This document shows, piece after piece, positions 1-9,042 of a stretch of DNA of 44,307 nucleotides. Under the pieces are notes generated by a model, which searched no databases, was not told the origin of the DNA, and saw only the letters and a list, made by a program, of their open reading frames with translations. Position 1 is the first letter of the stretch; every line of letters begins with the position of its first letter. A program made the position numbers and the translations under genes. The stretch comes from Verrucomicrobiales bacterium. GTDB taxonomy: Bacteria; Verrucomicrobiota; Verrucomicrobiia; Verrucomicrobiales; DEV007. The DNA lies in assembly GCA_024638765.1 (NCBI GenBank), contig JAHEJT010000024.1:1-44307 (forward strand), in the 5' to 3' direction.

Positions 1-513
1 GCTTTTGCGATGGCCGGGCGGACGGAGGAGTTGCGCGGCCGATTGCGGCTCTTGATGGTGGGACGGGGACCGTTGCGGGAAGCGGCACGATGCCTGGCGG
101 CCGAGTTGGGATGTGAGGGAGATATCACCATGGCCGGGAGTCTCTCGGGTGAGGAGGTGGCTGCGGCGATGCGGGCGGCGGATCTGCTGTGTCTCACCAG
201 CCGGAACGAGGGGGTGCCCAACGTAATTCTTGAGGCCTTTTGCTGCGGGCTGCGGGTGCTGGCGCCCGCGGTGGGCGGGATTCCCGAAGTCCTGGATTCT
301 GCGGAACTGGGTGCAACGGTGGGGGATCGATCGGCGCAGGCGTTCGCGGTGAAAATCGGTGAGCTCTTGAGTAGCGCGGCAGACCGGGAACGCATCGCGC
401 TCCACGGCGCGCGATTCACCTGGGAGCGCTGCGTGAAGGGTTATCAGCGGGTCCTGGAGGCCGCCACGGGGGATCACAGGGGGGCGGGTCCGGTCGAAGC
501 ACTGGGTCCTTGA
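1..513 (+). CDS. GT4-family glycosyltransferase, C-terminal part (5' end outside window)
   Basis: The reading frame is open from the first base, so the gene starts upstream; at least 171 codons are present. The visible part is the nucleotide-sugar-binding half of a GT-B fold retaining glycosyltransferase (group 1/GT4). The stretch ADLLCLTSRNEGVPNVILEA carries the family's E-x7-E signature, followed by a Gly/Pro-rich segment (GGIPEVL) and a C-terminal helix. It probably adds one sugar to the lipid-linked repeat unit in the cytoplasm. Its neighbours are the initiating sugar transferase and other glycan genes, which supports an exopolysaccharide role. Donor and acceptor cannot be read from the sequence. 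Confidence 0.85.
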   Translation, partial: AFAMAGRTEELRGRLRLLMVGRGPLREAARCLAAELGCEGDITMAGSLSGEEVAAAMRAADLLCLTSRNEGVPNVILEAFCCGLRVLAPAVGGIPEVLDSAELGATVGDRSAQAFAVKIGELLSSAADRERIALHGARFTWERCVKGYQRVLEAATGDHRGAGPVEALGP

Positions 514-767
514 GGGCCGGGGCGGCGAAAAACCAAGGAAGTTCGGGGTCTATTTATTACGCAAATCTTAGATTTTTCGCATTCCTGAGAATATCGCTTG
601 CCCTTTGGGCGGACCCGATTCAGAATATAGGCGGTTTCGGCCGGCGGAAGGGGGGGATCCATCCATCGGAGTTCCGCGCTTGGCGGATCCGAAAGCTCCA
701 GACCACGGTGAGGACGAAGGTCCTCGGGGGGCGAGGGATTAACGAGAGAGACAGTCACGAAGAGGGG
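514..767 (+). other. 254-bp noncoding gap before the sugar-transferase gene
   Basis: The reading frame of the sugar transferase stays open through this gap, but the translated stretch resembles nothing in the family, so the gap is probably a leader or promoter region. It contains an AT-rich patch at about 550-595, a 13-bp inverted repeat (AAATCTTAGATTT, 563-575), and a weak TTGCCC (598-603) to CAGAAT (621-626) pair with 17-bp spacing that could be a sigma-70 promoter. A purine-rich GAAGAGGGG lies directly before the ATG at 768. The promoter is only a suggestion. Confidence 0.35.
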
Positions 768-2246
768 ATGACTTCCAACGGCAGGATCCATAAATACCGG
801 ACCGCGACGGTCTGGCATTTCCTTCTCGATTTTCTGATCGTGGTTCTCGCCTTCGTGGTGGGGACAAGGATCCGTTTCGACGAAAACTGGCTCTTCAAGC
901 TCTCGCAGTATCTTCCGGGGATTTTTGCCGGCGCGATCGCGCTGCCGATCTTCCTCTACATTGCGGGCCTGTATTCGACTCGATTGAGCGGCCGTCGATC
1001 TCCGCTCAAGACTTACTTGCTTCTTTCCCTGTTGTTCGTGGCGGCGACCGCGGTAATGCTGGCGGTATTTTACGTCAACTTTTCGACGCGCGTGGGTCGC
1101 GGTGTCATGTTGGTAAGCTGGCCCACCGCGGCGGTGCTCTTATTTTCTCATCACGCCTTGATACTTGCGCAGGATCGAGGGCGGCGGGAGCGGATTGCAT
1201 TCCTGGTGGGAGAAGGAGGTAATCACGCGGAGCTGGCTTTGCTTAGTGAATTGGACAAGTCCCATTTCGATGTGATCGGTCTGCTGGCGAATTGCCGGGA
1301 TGAATCCCATGAGATTCTGGGGGTGCCCTATCTGGGGAATGTCAGCCAGGCAGAAATGCTGGTGGCGGAGCATCGCATCGAGAGATTGGTTTGCTCGGAG
1401 CGATGTCTCTACGACACCGACATTCGTTCGGCGCTCTGCCAGCTGCGTTATTCCGGGATCCTTGTTTGTCCGGCCCTGAGCTTATGCGAGGAGGAGTTCC
1501 AGTTGGCGCCATTGGAACTGGTTTCGACCGACTGGCTCCTGACGGCGAGCGATTCGCCACGCCTGATTTACATCAAAAAGATCAAACGCGGCTTTGACGT
1601 GTCGGCTTCCGTGGCGTGCCTGCTTCTTCTTTGGCCCGCCTTACTGGTGGGGATGCTGCTGGTGAAAATGACGTCGCGAGGCCCCGTCTTTTACCGTCAG
1701 ACACGCTTGGGACGCTTCGGGAAGCATTTCTCCATGCTGAAGTTGCGGACCATGCGCACCGATGCTGAAGAATCGGGCGCCCGATGGTCTTCGGAGGGTG
1801 ATTCCCGGTTGACGGCAGCGGGCCGGATTTTGAGGAAATACCGCATCGATGAGATTCCGCAGCTCTTCAACGTCCTGCGGGGGCAGATGTCCTTTGTGGG
1901 GCCGCGACCGGAAAGGCCGGAGTTTGTGGAGATGCTGAATCGGCAGATACCCTGGTACGGGGAGCGGCTTCTGATTCAGCCGGGTCTGACGGGTTGGGCC
2001 CAGGTCAACTATCCTTACGGCTCCAGCGTGCAGGACGCGGTGAGGAAACTGGAATACGATCTTTATTACATGAAGCACATGGGGCTTTACCTTGATGTCG
2101 CCATCCTTCTGGACACGGTGCGCACGATCCTTACCGGGGCGATTCACGATGAGCGGCAGGTTGTCGACCCTCTCAAGCGCGACTTCACAAGTTATGCCGG
2201 GAGCGCCGAGGCGGGAGAAGTCATGCCCACCACGACGCGCTCCTGA
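768..2246 (+). CDS. Polyprenyl-phosphate glycosyl-1-phosphate transferase (exopolysaccharide initiating sugar transferase)
   Basis: It transfers a sugar-1-phosphate from a nucleotide sugar to undecaprenyl phosphate at the inner membrane, the first step of repeat-unit assembly. The 492-residue form has four N-terminal membrane segments (about residues 15-150), a CoA-binding-like/NAD(P)-fold middle, a fifth hydrophobic segment after KRGFDVS (about 273), and the conserved C-terminal catalytic domain: GPVFYRQTRLG, LKLRTM, DEIPQLFNVLRG, SFVGPRPERPEF and QPGLTGWAQVNYPYG. This is the full-length WcaJ/WbaP-type architecture and resembles the PEP-CTERM-associated EpsB_2 group. I chose the ATG at 768 because the 86 upstream codons look noncoding. 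Substrate is unknown. Confidence 0.92.
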   Translation: MTSNGRIHKYRTATVWHFLLDFLIVVLAFVVGTRIRFDENWLFKLSQYLPGIFAGAIALPIFLYIAGLYSTRLSGRRSPLKTYLLLSLLFVAATAVMLAVFYVNFSTRVGRGVMLVSWPTAAVLLFSHHALILAQDRGRRERIAFLVGEGGNHAELALLSELDKSHFDVIGLLANCRDESHEILGVPYLGNVSQAEMLVAEHRIERLVCSERCLYDTDIRSALCQLRYSGILVCPALSLCEEEFQLAPLELVSTDWLLTASDSPRLIYIKKIKRGFDVSASVACLLLLWPALLVGMLLVKMTSRGPVFYRQTRLGRFGKHFSMLKLRTMRTDAEESGARWSSEGDSRLTAAGRILRKYRIDEIPQLFNVLRGQMSFVGPRPERPEFVEMLNRQIPWYGERLLIQPGLTGWAQVNYPYGSSVQDAVRKLEYDLYYMKHMGLYLDVAILLDTVRTILTGAIHDERQVVDPLKRDFTSYAGSAEAGEVMPTTTRS

Positions 2247-2271
2247 GCGCCGCTCCCTCGGAGTCGAAGAG

Positions 2272-3105
2272 ATGGCCCGGCGCACCAGGGAGCAGTTACG
2301 CAGCCATTACGAGGTCGAGAAAGAATTGGCCCGCCGGTTGCTGCATTCCACGCGGGAAGAAAGGCCCGCCCTCCTGGCGTCTCTTTACCGGGAGCTTTTC
2401 GAGCGAGTCCCCGATCATCCGCGGCTGACGCGGAGGGAGACCCCGGAAAACAGCCGGCGCAGCGTGGAAGCGCGGATGCGGCTGCTTCGGCCACACCTCC
2501 GGCCGGAGACGCGGTTTCTCGAGTTCGCGCCCGGCGACTGCCGACTGGCTTACGAAGTGTGCAAGACCGCCGCGAGCGTGATCGCGGTGGACATCTCAGA
2601 CCAACGTCATCCCGGGGAAGAGGTCCCCGCTAACTTCACCCTGGTCCTTTACGATGGGTTCGAGCTGAAAATTCCCGATGCTGCGGCCGACCTGGTCTTC
2701 AGTTACCAGTTCCTCGAGCATCTGCATCCGGAGGATTTTCAGCCCCACCTTGAACTGGCCCACCGGCTTTTGAGGCCCGGGGGCGTTTACATCTTCGATA
2801 CCCCACACCGCTTTTCCGGTCCCCACGACATCTCAGGATACTTTTCGAGTGTGCCGGAGGGGTTTCACTTCAAGGAGTGGACTTATCGTGAGATGAGGGA
2901 GGCGCTGGCGCGGGCGGGTTTCACGCGCTTCGCCTTTCACCGCCGGGGGCGGCTGCGGCAGTCCCCTCTTGCCCTCCGGCTGACACTGACGGGGGAAATC
3001 CTTGCCGGATTGCTCCCTTTTTCCCTGCGGCGCAAGATCAGCCGCCGCTTCTTACAAAGCGTCAGTATCGCAGCTTACAAGAGTGAGGGCGGCGGGCCCT
3101 GCTAA
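2272..3105 (+). CDS. Class I SAM-dependent methyltransferase
   Basis: The 277-residue protein has a Rossmann methyltransferase core: FLEFAPGDCRLAYEV as SAM-binding motif I (variant GDC in place of GxG), an acidic residue at AVDIS, LVFSYQFLEHLHPED as motif II, then LLRPGGVYIFDTPHR. It lies 25 bp after the sugar transferase on the same strand, so it is probably co-transcribed and may methylate a sugar or lipid intermediate. The ATG at 2272 is preceded by GAAGAG; an earlier start would overlap the sugar transferase deeply. Its stop codon overlaps that of the convergent asnB gene by four bases. Substrate is not deducible. Confidence 0.8.
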   Translation: MARRTREQLRSHYEVEKELARRLLHSTREERPALLASLYRELFERVPDHPRLTRRETPENSRRSVEARMRLLRPHLRPETRFLEFAPGDCRLAYEVCKTAASVIAVDISDQRHPGEEVPANFTLVLYDGFELKIPDAAADLVFSYQFLEHLHPEDFQPHLELAHRLLRPGGVYIFDTPHRFSGPHDISGYFSSVPEGFHFKEWTYREMREALARAGFTRFAFHRRGRLRQSPLALRLTLTGEILAGLLPFSLRRKISRRFLQSVSIAAYKSEGGGPC

Positions 3106-4952
3106 TCGAAGTATTTTCGAAACCAGAGTTCCAGCAGCACCAGCATCCAGACGAGGGTGGCATGCCGGCCGGAGGAGAGGTATTCCTCGCGGATGCGGGT
3201 GACCTCCTCACCCGAGAGGACGCCGCGGCGACTCACTGCATCATCGGAGAGAGTCTCTGCGACCCTGGCTTCAAAATCTCCCTGAATCCACTTCGCGAGA
3301 GGGACGTTGAATCCGGACTGGCCGCGCGAAACGATTTGCGGCGGCAACGAGTCGCTGAAAGCCCGCCGGAGCAGGCTCTTGGTTGCGCCCTCGAGTTTAA
3401 ACCGGGCGGGAATCCGGGCAGACAATTCCACGTAGTGATGATCGAGAAAAGGCACCCGTGCTTCGAGGGAATGCGCCATGGTCATCTTGTCCACTTTCAT
3501 CAGTAAATCTTCCTGCATCCAAGTGGACCGGTCGAAGTGAAGCAGGCGCTCGATGGCATCCCGGGAGCCGCATGCATTCAGTGTCGCCGATAACTTGCGC
3601 CGGACCTGGTCGCTGAGGTCCCTCCCCAGGAGGCCAATCGGCAGGGTATCGGGATTTTCGGACCCGGACCGAAGTCTCCGGAAGAGATCGAGTTCGTCGG
3701 CCGCGGTCTTCAGTGGGATCATGGGCCGGATTTTCGCGCCCAAGGCGGGGACGCTTGCGAGCAGGCGCAGCAGGGAGGAATTCCGGGGGAGGAAGTGTTG
3801 GATTTGGAGAAGCCTCCGGTAACGGAGGTAGCGATAGTATCCCGCGTTGGTTTCGTCCGATCCTTCCCCGGTAAGGACGACCTTGACCTCCTGCGCGGCC
3901 TGCCGGGCCATGAGAAAGGTGGGGAGGAGGGCGGGATCTCCAATCGGTTCGTCCAGATGCCAAACGAGTTTGTCCAGGATTTCCGCCGAGGGCGGTTCCA
4001 CGACGAGGGGTCGATGCCTGGAAGAAAAATGCGCGGCGGCGGCGGCGGCGTAATCCGTTTCGTCGACCGGCGGGCCCAATCCAAACGAGACGGAAAAGGT
4101 GTTGACCGGCTGGCCGGACAACTCGCTCATGACGGCAAGGGCGACACTGGAGTCGAGTCCGCCGCTGAGAAAGAGGCCCAGGGGGACATCGCTCTCGAGG
4201 TGGAGGCGCACGGCATCGCGGTAAACCGACTTCAATTCTTCCACCGCCTCGCCTGCATTGCCGAACGGTGTAGGAGTATCGTAATCGAGTTGCCAGTAGG
4301 TCCGCCGTTGAATCTTGTCGCTGGACACCGCAAGCAGGGTTGCGGGGGGAAGTTTGTGGATGTTTTCAAAGAGCGTGTCCGGCTGCAGTGAATATCGGAG
4401 GCTGAAATATTCGAAGAGCGCCTCGGCGTTCAGGGAGGCCTCGATCTCGGGGTGGCGGAGCAGGACTTTGATTTCGGAGGCACAGGCGAAGAGCCCATTG
4501 CGGTGGTAATAATACACCGGCTTGATGCCCAGACGGTCACGGACGACGACGAGGCGATCACGCCTTGTGTCGAGGAGCGCAATTCCGAACATGCCGCGAA
4601 GATAATCCACGAAATCGTCACCGTATTCCTCGTAGAGATGGACGATGACCTCGGTGTCAGATGACGTGGAGAAGCGGTGCCCGCGGGCTTCGAGGTCGCT
4701 GCGCAGTTCACGGTAATTGTAAATCTCCCCGTTGAGGATGACATAGACGGTGCCGTCTTCATTGGCGATGGGCTGGTGTCCGGTGTCGAGGTCGATGATA
4801 CTGAGACGCCGGAATCCGAGACCGGCGTGTCCCTTGTTGAAATATCCGTCGTCATCGGGTCCCCGATGGCGCATCTCTTCGCACATGCTCTCGAGGAGCG
4901 ATGCGCTAACGGGGTGCCTGTCTTGACGATAGACTGCCAGAATGCCGCACAT
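3102..4952 (-). CDS. asnB: Glutamine-hydrolysing asparagine synthase / amidotransferase
   Basis: This is a 616-residue class II glutamine amidotransferase. Cys2 of the MCGI start is the glutaminase nucleophile after Met removal, RHRGPDDDGYF (28-38) and NGEIYNY (74-80) line the glutamine site, and SGGLDSS (263-269) is the ATP-pyrophosphatase loop of the synthetase domain. Families like this make asparagine, but homologues inside polysaccharide and exosortase-type loci are thought to amidate uronic acids or other glycan carboxylates. The gene closes the long minus-strand polysaccharide run, 41 bp after a glycosyltransferase. The start at 4952 is fixed by the required N-terminal Cys. The amidation role in this locus is inference. 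Confidence 0.92.
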   Translation of the reverse strand: MCGILAVYRQDRHPVSASLLESMCEEMRHRGPDDDGYFNKGHAGLGFRRLSIIDLDTGHQPIANEDGTVYVILNGEIYNYRELRSDLEARGHRFSTSSDTEVIVHLYEEYGDDFVDYLRGMFGIALLDTRRDRLVVVRDRLGIKPVYYYHRNGLFACASEIKVLLRHPEIEASLNAEALFEYFSLRYSLQPDTLFENIHKLPPATLLAVSSDKIQRRTYWQLDYDTPTPFGNAGEAVEELKSVYRDAVRLHLESDVPLGLFLSGGLDSSVALAVMSELSGQPVNTFSVSFGLGPPVDETDYAAAAAAHFSSRHRPLVVEPPSAEILDKLVWHLDEPIGDPALLPTFLMARQAAQEVKVVLTGEGSDETNAGYYRYLRYRRLLQIQHFLPRNSSLLRLLASVPALGAKIRPMIPLKTAADELDLFRRLRSGSENPDTLPIGLLGRDLSDQVRRKLSATLNACGSRDAIERLLHFDRSTWMQEDLLMKVDKMTMAHSLEARVPFLDHHYVELSARIPARFKLEGATKSLLRRAFSDSLPPQIVSRGQSGFNVPLAKWIQGDFEARVAETLSDDAVSRRGVLSGEEVTRIREEYLSSGRHATLVWMLVLLELWFRKYFD

Positions 4953-4993
4953 CGTATTTCTCTTGGAGAAGCGGGGTGCTGAAGCCCGCATTG

Positions 4994-6274
4994 TCAGCCG
5001 GTCCCGGGCGTGCCGCCGGCCAACTGCCGGTAAAGGCGGGCATAAGCATCGATCGAATCTTCGACGTTGAGATGGGAGGTGACCCACTTCCTCGCGTTGC
5101 GTCCCAACCTGCGTGATTCTTCGGGATTCTCCAGCAGTGCGACGACGTGGTCCGCGATAGCCCTGGGATTGCCTCGGGTTTCAAGGTATTCGCTTCCTTC
5201 GCGTCCGAATTCCTCCGCCGGAAAGCCCAGGAAATGCGTGAGCACGCAAGGCAGGCCGCAAGCCATGGCTTCGACCACCGCATTGGGCATCCCCTCCTGA
5301 CGTGAGCAGAACAGGAAGATGTCCGCAGACCGGTAATAGTCCTCCACATTGGGGACTTCACCCAGAAAACGGACGGATTCCGGGTCGGATAATGAATTCA
5401 CAAGGGTGTCGATACGGGCAAGATATTCGTTGGCTTCATTCTGAAGGGCACTCGTGAGAAGTGTTTTTCGATCTTCGCGGGCGCCGAGAAAAACAAGGCG
5501 CGCACTGGGAATCCTGCGGATGACTTCGGGCCACGCTTCCAGGAGAAGATGCGGCCGTTTGCGTGGTAGAATGCTTCCGACGTGGAGGACGACTCGACTC
5601 TCCGGTTCCAGCCCGAGATTCTTTCGCAGCACCGCTTTCGCCGCGCCGTGAGGCACCGGTTGGAAGCGTTCCGTGTCCGTGCCGTGCGGGATGACCACGA
5701 TCTTGCGCCGTGCGGCGTTGCCGTTGGCGGCGCAGGTTTCCGCCATTGTCGTGCTCCCGACCGCAATGCGGGAAAAAGCGCCGAAGCACCACCGGAGCCT
5801 GAGCCGGCGGCGGATTCGCCGGAGGACACCCGATGGAATTATCCTTGGATCAGGGGTCATCGTAAAGACGAGCAGGCAACGCTTGCCCGCGAAACGCCAT
5901 TTCCAGAACGATGCGGCGGTGCGGGGATAGGATGTAAACACCTGGATGACGTGGGGCGGAGAATCCCGACATTCCGCTAACCATTTGACGGCATGCTGTA
6001 ATAGCGTTTCCAATTGCTCAGGGCCGGAACCTCCGGCCGCGTAACGGTGTAGGGAGACTCCTTCGAGATCCTCGTGCCCGGGCTGCGCCGGGTCCAGGCG
6101 CGGTGCAATGACGTGGAGGTGAATACCGCGTTTTCGCAGTCCCGGACCGTAACGCCGAAATCGTTCGGCTCCGCCCGCGATCACCGGATAAAAGTGATTG
6201 GTGACGAGTAAAACCTCGACCGGCGGGAGATCGGGGGTTGTTTCGGCTTCTGTCGCTGTGGTCGAGATCGGCAT
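4994..6274 (-). CDS. GT4-family glycosyltransferase
   Basis: The 426-residue GT-B glycosyltransferase begins with VEVLLVTNHFYPVIAGGAER, the Gly-rich acceptor-side loop typical of GT4. It carries VVLHVGSILPRKRPHLLLEA at the domain junction and ends with FLFCSRQEGMPNAVVEAMAC, the E-x7-E signature for nucleotide-sugar binding. It should act in the cytoplasm on the lipid-linked glycan. I placed the start at 6274 (MPIST) because the upstream open frame is low-complexity and not family-like. A 209-bp gap separates it from the flippase gene upstream, so an internal promoter is possible although none is convincing. Sugar specificity is unknown. Confidence 0.9.
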   Translation of the reverse strand: MPISTTATEAETTPDLPPVEVLLVTNHFYPVIAGGAERFRRYGPGLRKRGIHLHVIAPRLDPAQPGHEDLEGVSLHRYAAGGSGPEQLETLLQHAVKWLAECRDSPPHVIQVFTSYPRTAASFWKWRFAGKRCLLVFTMTPDPRIIPSGVLRRIRRRLRLRWCFGAFSRIAVGSTTMAETCAANGNAARRKIVVIPHGTDTERFQPVPHGAAKAVLRKNLGLEPESRVVLHVGSILPRKRPHLLLEAWPEVIRRIPSARLVFLGAREDRKTLLTSALQNEANEYLARIDTLVNSLSDPESVRFLGEVPNVEDYYRSADIFLFCSRQEGMPNAVVEAMACGLPCVLTHFLGFPAEEFGREGSEYLETRGNPRAIADHVVALLENPEESRRLGRNARKWVTSHLNVEDSIDAYARLYRQLAGGTPGTG

Positions 6275-6483
6275 TTTCGGGGCTATCTTCGGACCTGGTA
6301 AGTCGATTTGGCCATTTATTTCTCGAGAAGGGGATCGCGTTCTTTCTGTGTCTGCGGAGCTTGTGACTCCCCCTGGGCGACACCGCTTTGAATCGTTTGG
6401 TGCAAGCTCGATGTGAGAGATTCTCGTTGAAAACCTGTGCTGCCCCGCTTGCGGGGAATGCGTAGGGAGACAAACCTCGAAGC

Positions 6484-8028
6484 TCAAGGATTTGCCGCGC
6501 CGGTGGGCCGCTGCGCCAGGAAGCGGAATCGGGGGGGAAGAGCTTTTGCCACCAGGGCCCGTTCTTCAGGTCCGAGCACAAACCACAGGACCAGGGGCGC
6601 GAGATAGAGCGACTGCAGGGCAAAGATCCCGGCGAGGTGCGGGTAAGAAGGTTTGACCAGCGGGGTGAGGAGGAGCACAGGGAGCAAGACCAGCAGCGTC
6701 TTGGCCGCAGGGATTGCGAGGGCGCGCAGATAGAGGGCGGAAGCCGGTATCTGGCACACCCGGCACACGACGGCCGGCAGCACGATCAGGAAGACGATGG
6801 TCATCTCCACGCAGGTAGCCCAGACGACGCCGTAGAGTCCGTAGAACTGTACAAGAATAATGCTGAGCACCACGTTAAACAACCCGGCACTGATGATAAC
6901 TTTCGCGAGGTAAGCATGATTCGCGGTGGTATAAAGGATGCTTCGGGAGGGATATTGCATCAGAGAAAGGCTGAAAGGAATGGCGAGGATCAGCAGAATT
7001 TTTCTCGAGGGGTCAAAACCTTCCCCCATCCAGCGCTCCAGAAAATCGCCCCCGTAAAGCAGAATGCTGAAACCTCCAATGACCGCAAGGATCGTGGTGA
7101 GACGCGTGGCTTGAATGAATCGCTTCTTCATGAGTTGCTCTTGGTTCTTTCCGTGCAACTGACTGAGGATCACGAGAATCTGGCTCCCCATGACGGCGCT
7201 GATAAGATCTTCGAAGTATTTCGGAATGCGGGAGCCAATATTGTAATAGCTTACCGACGTCACCCCTACGAAAGCGCCCAGGATCAGGGGATCGACGGTA
7301 AACCGGAGGGTGTTTCCGAGAGAGGTGAAGAATGCAGTCAGGGAGAAGCCGAGGAATTCGCGGCGCCGTTTCCGGCTTACCATGGAAAAGCCGAGGCGCA
7401 GTTTGGGTACCGCGCCGAAGGAGAACACCGTTACCAGGATGTATTCCAGGAAACCCGCGCCGACATTAATGATGGCGAGAGCTTCGAGGCCGTAACCGCG
7501 TTTCAAGAACACATAGATCAGGCAATTGGCGAGAATGATCTGGATCAGCGAGGCGTAGACCAGGAGATCATGCCGCAGGTGACTTTTGAGAAGCGCGCGC
7601 AGGACCCGGATGACGAATCCGGTGGACACAAAGACCCCATAGAGGGCCACGATGAGACGAATAACGCCAAGCTTGTCCGTAGAATCGAGGAAGCGGGGGC
7701 AGATGAAGTAGAGGCCCGCGGTAACAAGCAGCGCGACCAGCATGATATACAGGGCGAATTGAATGGCGGTGTTGAAAAAGGCATTCAACTCATCGTAATC
7801 CTCTTTGCCGATCGCCCTTGAAAAGAAGCGGGAGATGGAAAACGACAGGCCCAGGCCGAGAAGGTTGTAATGGACGAAAATCGACATGAGGAACACCCAG
7901 TAACCGTAGTTCTTCAAGCCAAGCGAACCCACGATCACGGGCGTCATGATGAAAACGCTGAGAACGCGGACCCCCTGGTGCACCAGGTTGAGGGTGGATC
8001 CCTTGAAAAAACGTGAAGAGACATTCAT
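6484..8028 (-). CDS. Wzx-type oligosaccharide/polysaccharide flippase
   Basis: The 514-residue protein is almost wholly hydrophobic, with 12-14 predicted membrane segments. It shows the MATE/MVF-superfamily pattern of polysaccharide export flippases: an amphipathic N-terminus (SRFFKGSTLNLVHQG), GYWVFLMSIFVHYNLLGLG and the central YYNIGSRIPKYFEDLI. It would flip the undecaprenyl-linked repeat unit across the inner membrane. Its place among glycosyltransferases fits a Wzx-dependent export route, although no Wzy or Wzc is seen here. Start ATG at 8028; the next gene upstream ends 51 bp away. Confidence 0.88.
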   Translation of the reverse strand: MNVSSRFFKGSTLNLVHQGVRVLSVFIMTPVIVGSLGLKNYGYWVFLMSIFVHYNLLGLGLSFSISRFFSRAIGKEDYDELNAFFNTAIQFALYIMLVALLVTAGLYFICPRFLDSTDKLGVIRLIVALYGVFVSTGFVIRVLRALLKSHLRHDLLVYASLIQIILANCLIYVFLKRGYGLEALAIINVGAGFLEYILVTVFSFGAVPKLRLGFSMVSRKRRREFLGFSLTAFFTSLGNTLRFTVDPLILGAFVGVTSVSYYNIGSRIPKYFEDLISAVMGSQILVILSQLHGKNQEQLMKKRFIQATRLTTILAVIGGFSILLYGGDFLERWMGEGFDPSRKILLILAIPFSLSLMQYPSRSILYTTANHAYLAKVIISAGLFNVVLSIILVQFYGLYGVVWATCVEMTIVFLIVLPAVVCRVCQIPASALYLRALAIPAAKTLLVLLPVLLLTPLVKPSYPHLAGIFALQSLYLAPLVLWFVLGPEERALVAKALPPRFRFLAQRPTGAANP

Positions 8029-8079
8029 GCGGGACTCTTCCGGGCAAATCCGATCTGTGCTTCGGGACGACGCCGACGC

Positions 8080-8967
8080 TTAAAACGTGATGTCTTCGAG
8101 CGAATCGATACGACTGAGCCCTTTGCGACCTTCAAGCCGATGACGGCGGCGTCTCAGCGCCCGGCGCACGGGATTGAGGACAAAACCCGGCACCCAACGT
8201 GAAGGGAACTTTCGAAGACCTGCGTCACCGGGAGCCGCTGGTCCGCCCTGGCCGTCTTGGTTGTCGAGCCACCGCGCTGAGTAGTCGCTCTGTTGCGGCG
8301 GGGACTGGAAGACGGGCCGGATGTCCAGTTTGCGGGCGATCACCAGCGCGGAGATGGGATGCGGTGATTCGAGATAGGTGCGTGCTTTGGTTGTGGCCGG
8401 ATCGGTCGCCAGATACATCGCCCCGCGGGGTGCCATTTCAATGAGGACCAAGCTGCGAAGTTCGAATCCGTTTTCCTCGCTGAATACGCGGTAAAACAAT
8501 TCGGGTGAAAATTGGTAAAAGCCATGTCCCATGAACCCGTTGCATGGGGTGAAAGCCATGAAATGACCATTGGTCTTTACCATTTCCATGCAGTTCTTGA
8601 GCGCGACGGGAAGATTGAAGACGTGTTCCAGGCTGCCTCCGTCGAACACGACATCGTATTGATTGCGCCACTCGTCAGGAATTGGCGCGTTCAAGTCGTG
8701 CAGGTGGGTGCAGGATTCGTAATCCGAAACGTCGACGGAATGGACGGTGGAAAAGCCGAGGGCTTGAAAAAACGTCTCCGCAAATTTTTCGTCCAGAGAT
8801 TTCCCCTTGAGTTCGCTCAGAGACGCCGGGATGACAGTTTCAAGCCGTTCGACCGCATCGTCGCTCAAAGCGAAGTTCTGGCGTCCGACGGTCACGATGC
8901 TTTCCATCGGCACCCCCGCTTCTTTCGCCCGTAGAAACAGATTTGCGCAATTGATCTCGATCCCCAT
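8080..8967 (-). CDS. Methyltransferase-like protein of unknown substrate
   Basis: The 295-residue protein resembles class I methyltransferases in its second half: YDVVFDGGSLEHVFNLP (motif-II-like, with the LEHV seen in type 11 methyltransferases), then a helix and GHFMAFTPCNGFMGHGFYQF. The first half lacks a clear GxGxG motif I; the expected position is HSVDVSDYES. That could mean loss of SAM binding or a divergent subgroup, so I do not claim an active enzyme. The C-terminal 60 residues are basic and low complexity. It lies between the sulfotransferase and flippase genes on the same strand, so a role in glycan modification is inferred from context only. Confidence 0.65.
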   Translation of the reverse strand: MGIEINCANLFLRAKEAGVPMESIVTVGRQNFALSDDAVERLETVIPASLSELKGKSLDEKFAETFFQALGFSTVHSVDVSDYESCTHLHDLNAPIPDEWRNQYDVVFDGGSLEHVFNLPVALKNCMEMVKTNGHFMAFTPCNGFMGHGFYQFSPELFYRVFSEENGFELRSLVLIEMAPRGAMYLATDPATTKARTYLESPHPISALVIARKLDIRPVFQSPPQQSDYSARWLDNQDGQGGPAAPGDAGLRKFPSRWVPGFVLNPVRRALRRRRHRLEGRKGLSRIDSLEDITF

Positions 8968-9042
8968 GAATTAAGCTGAGATTAAGCCGAGCGGGCTCCC
9001 TTTTTCGGCGTATGAACTCCGGTGGACAGTGAATACCACGGG

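Noticed and set aside
4953..5087. Upstream extension of the AsnB reading frame by 45 codons
   Set aside because: Class II amidotransferases need Cys at position 2; the start at 4952 gives this, the longer form would block it and overlap the upstream glycosyltransferase.
6443..6456. CCCCGC-TT-GCGGGG hairpin between the flippase and the GT4 gene
   Set aside because: The loop is too small, the stem is short and there is no T-run after it on the minus strand, so it does not qualify as a terminator.
6637..7821. Open frame of 394 codons opposite the flippase gene
   Set aside because: Its translation is rich in charged residues with no domain; it mirrors the hydrophobic flippase codons on the other strand.
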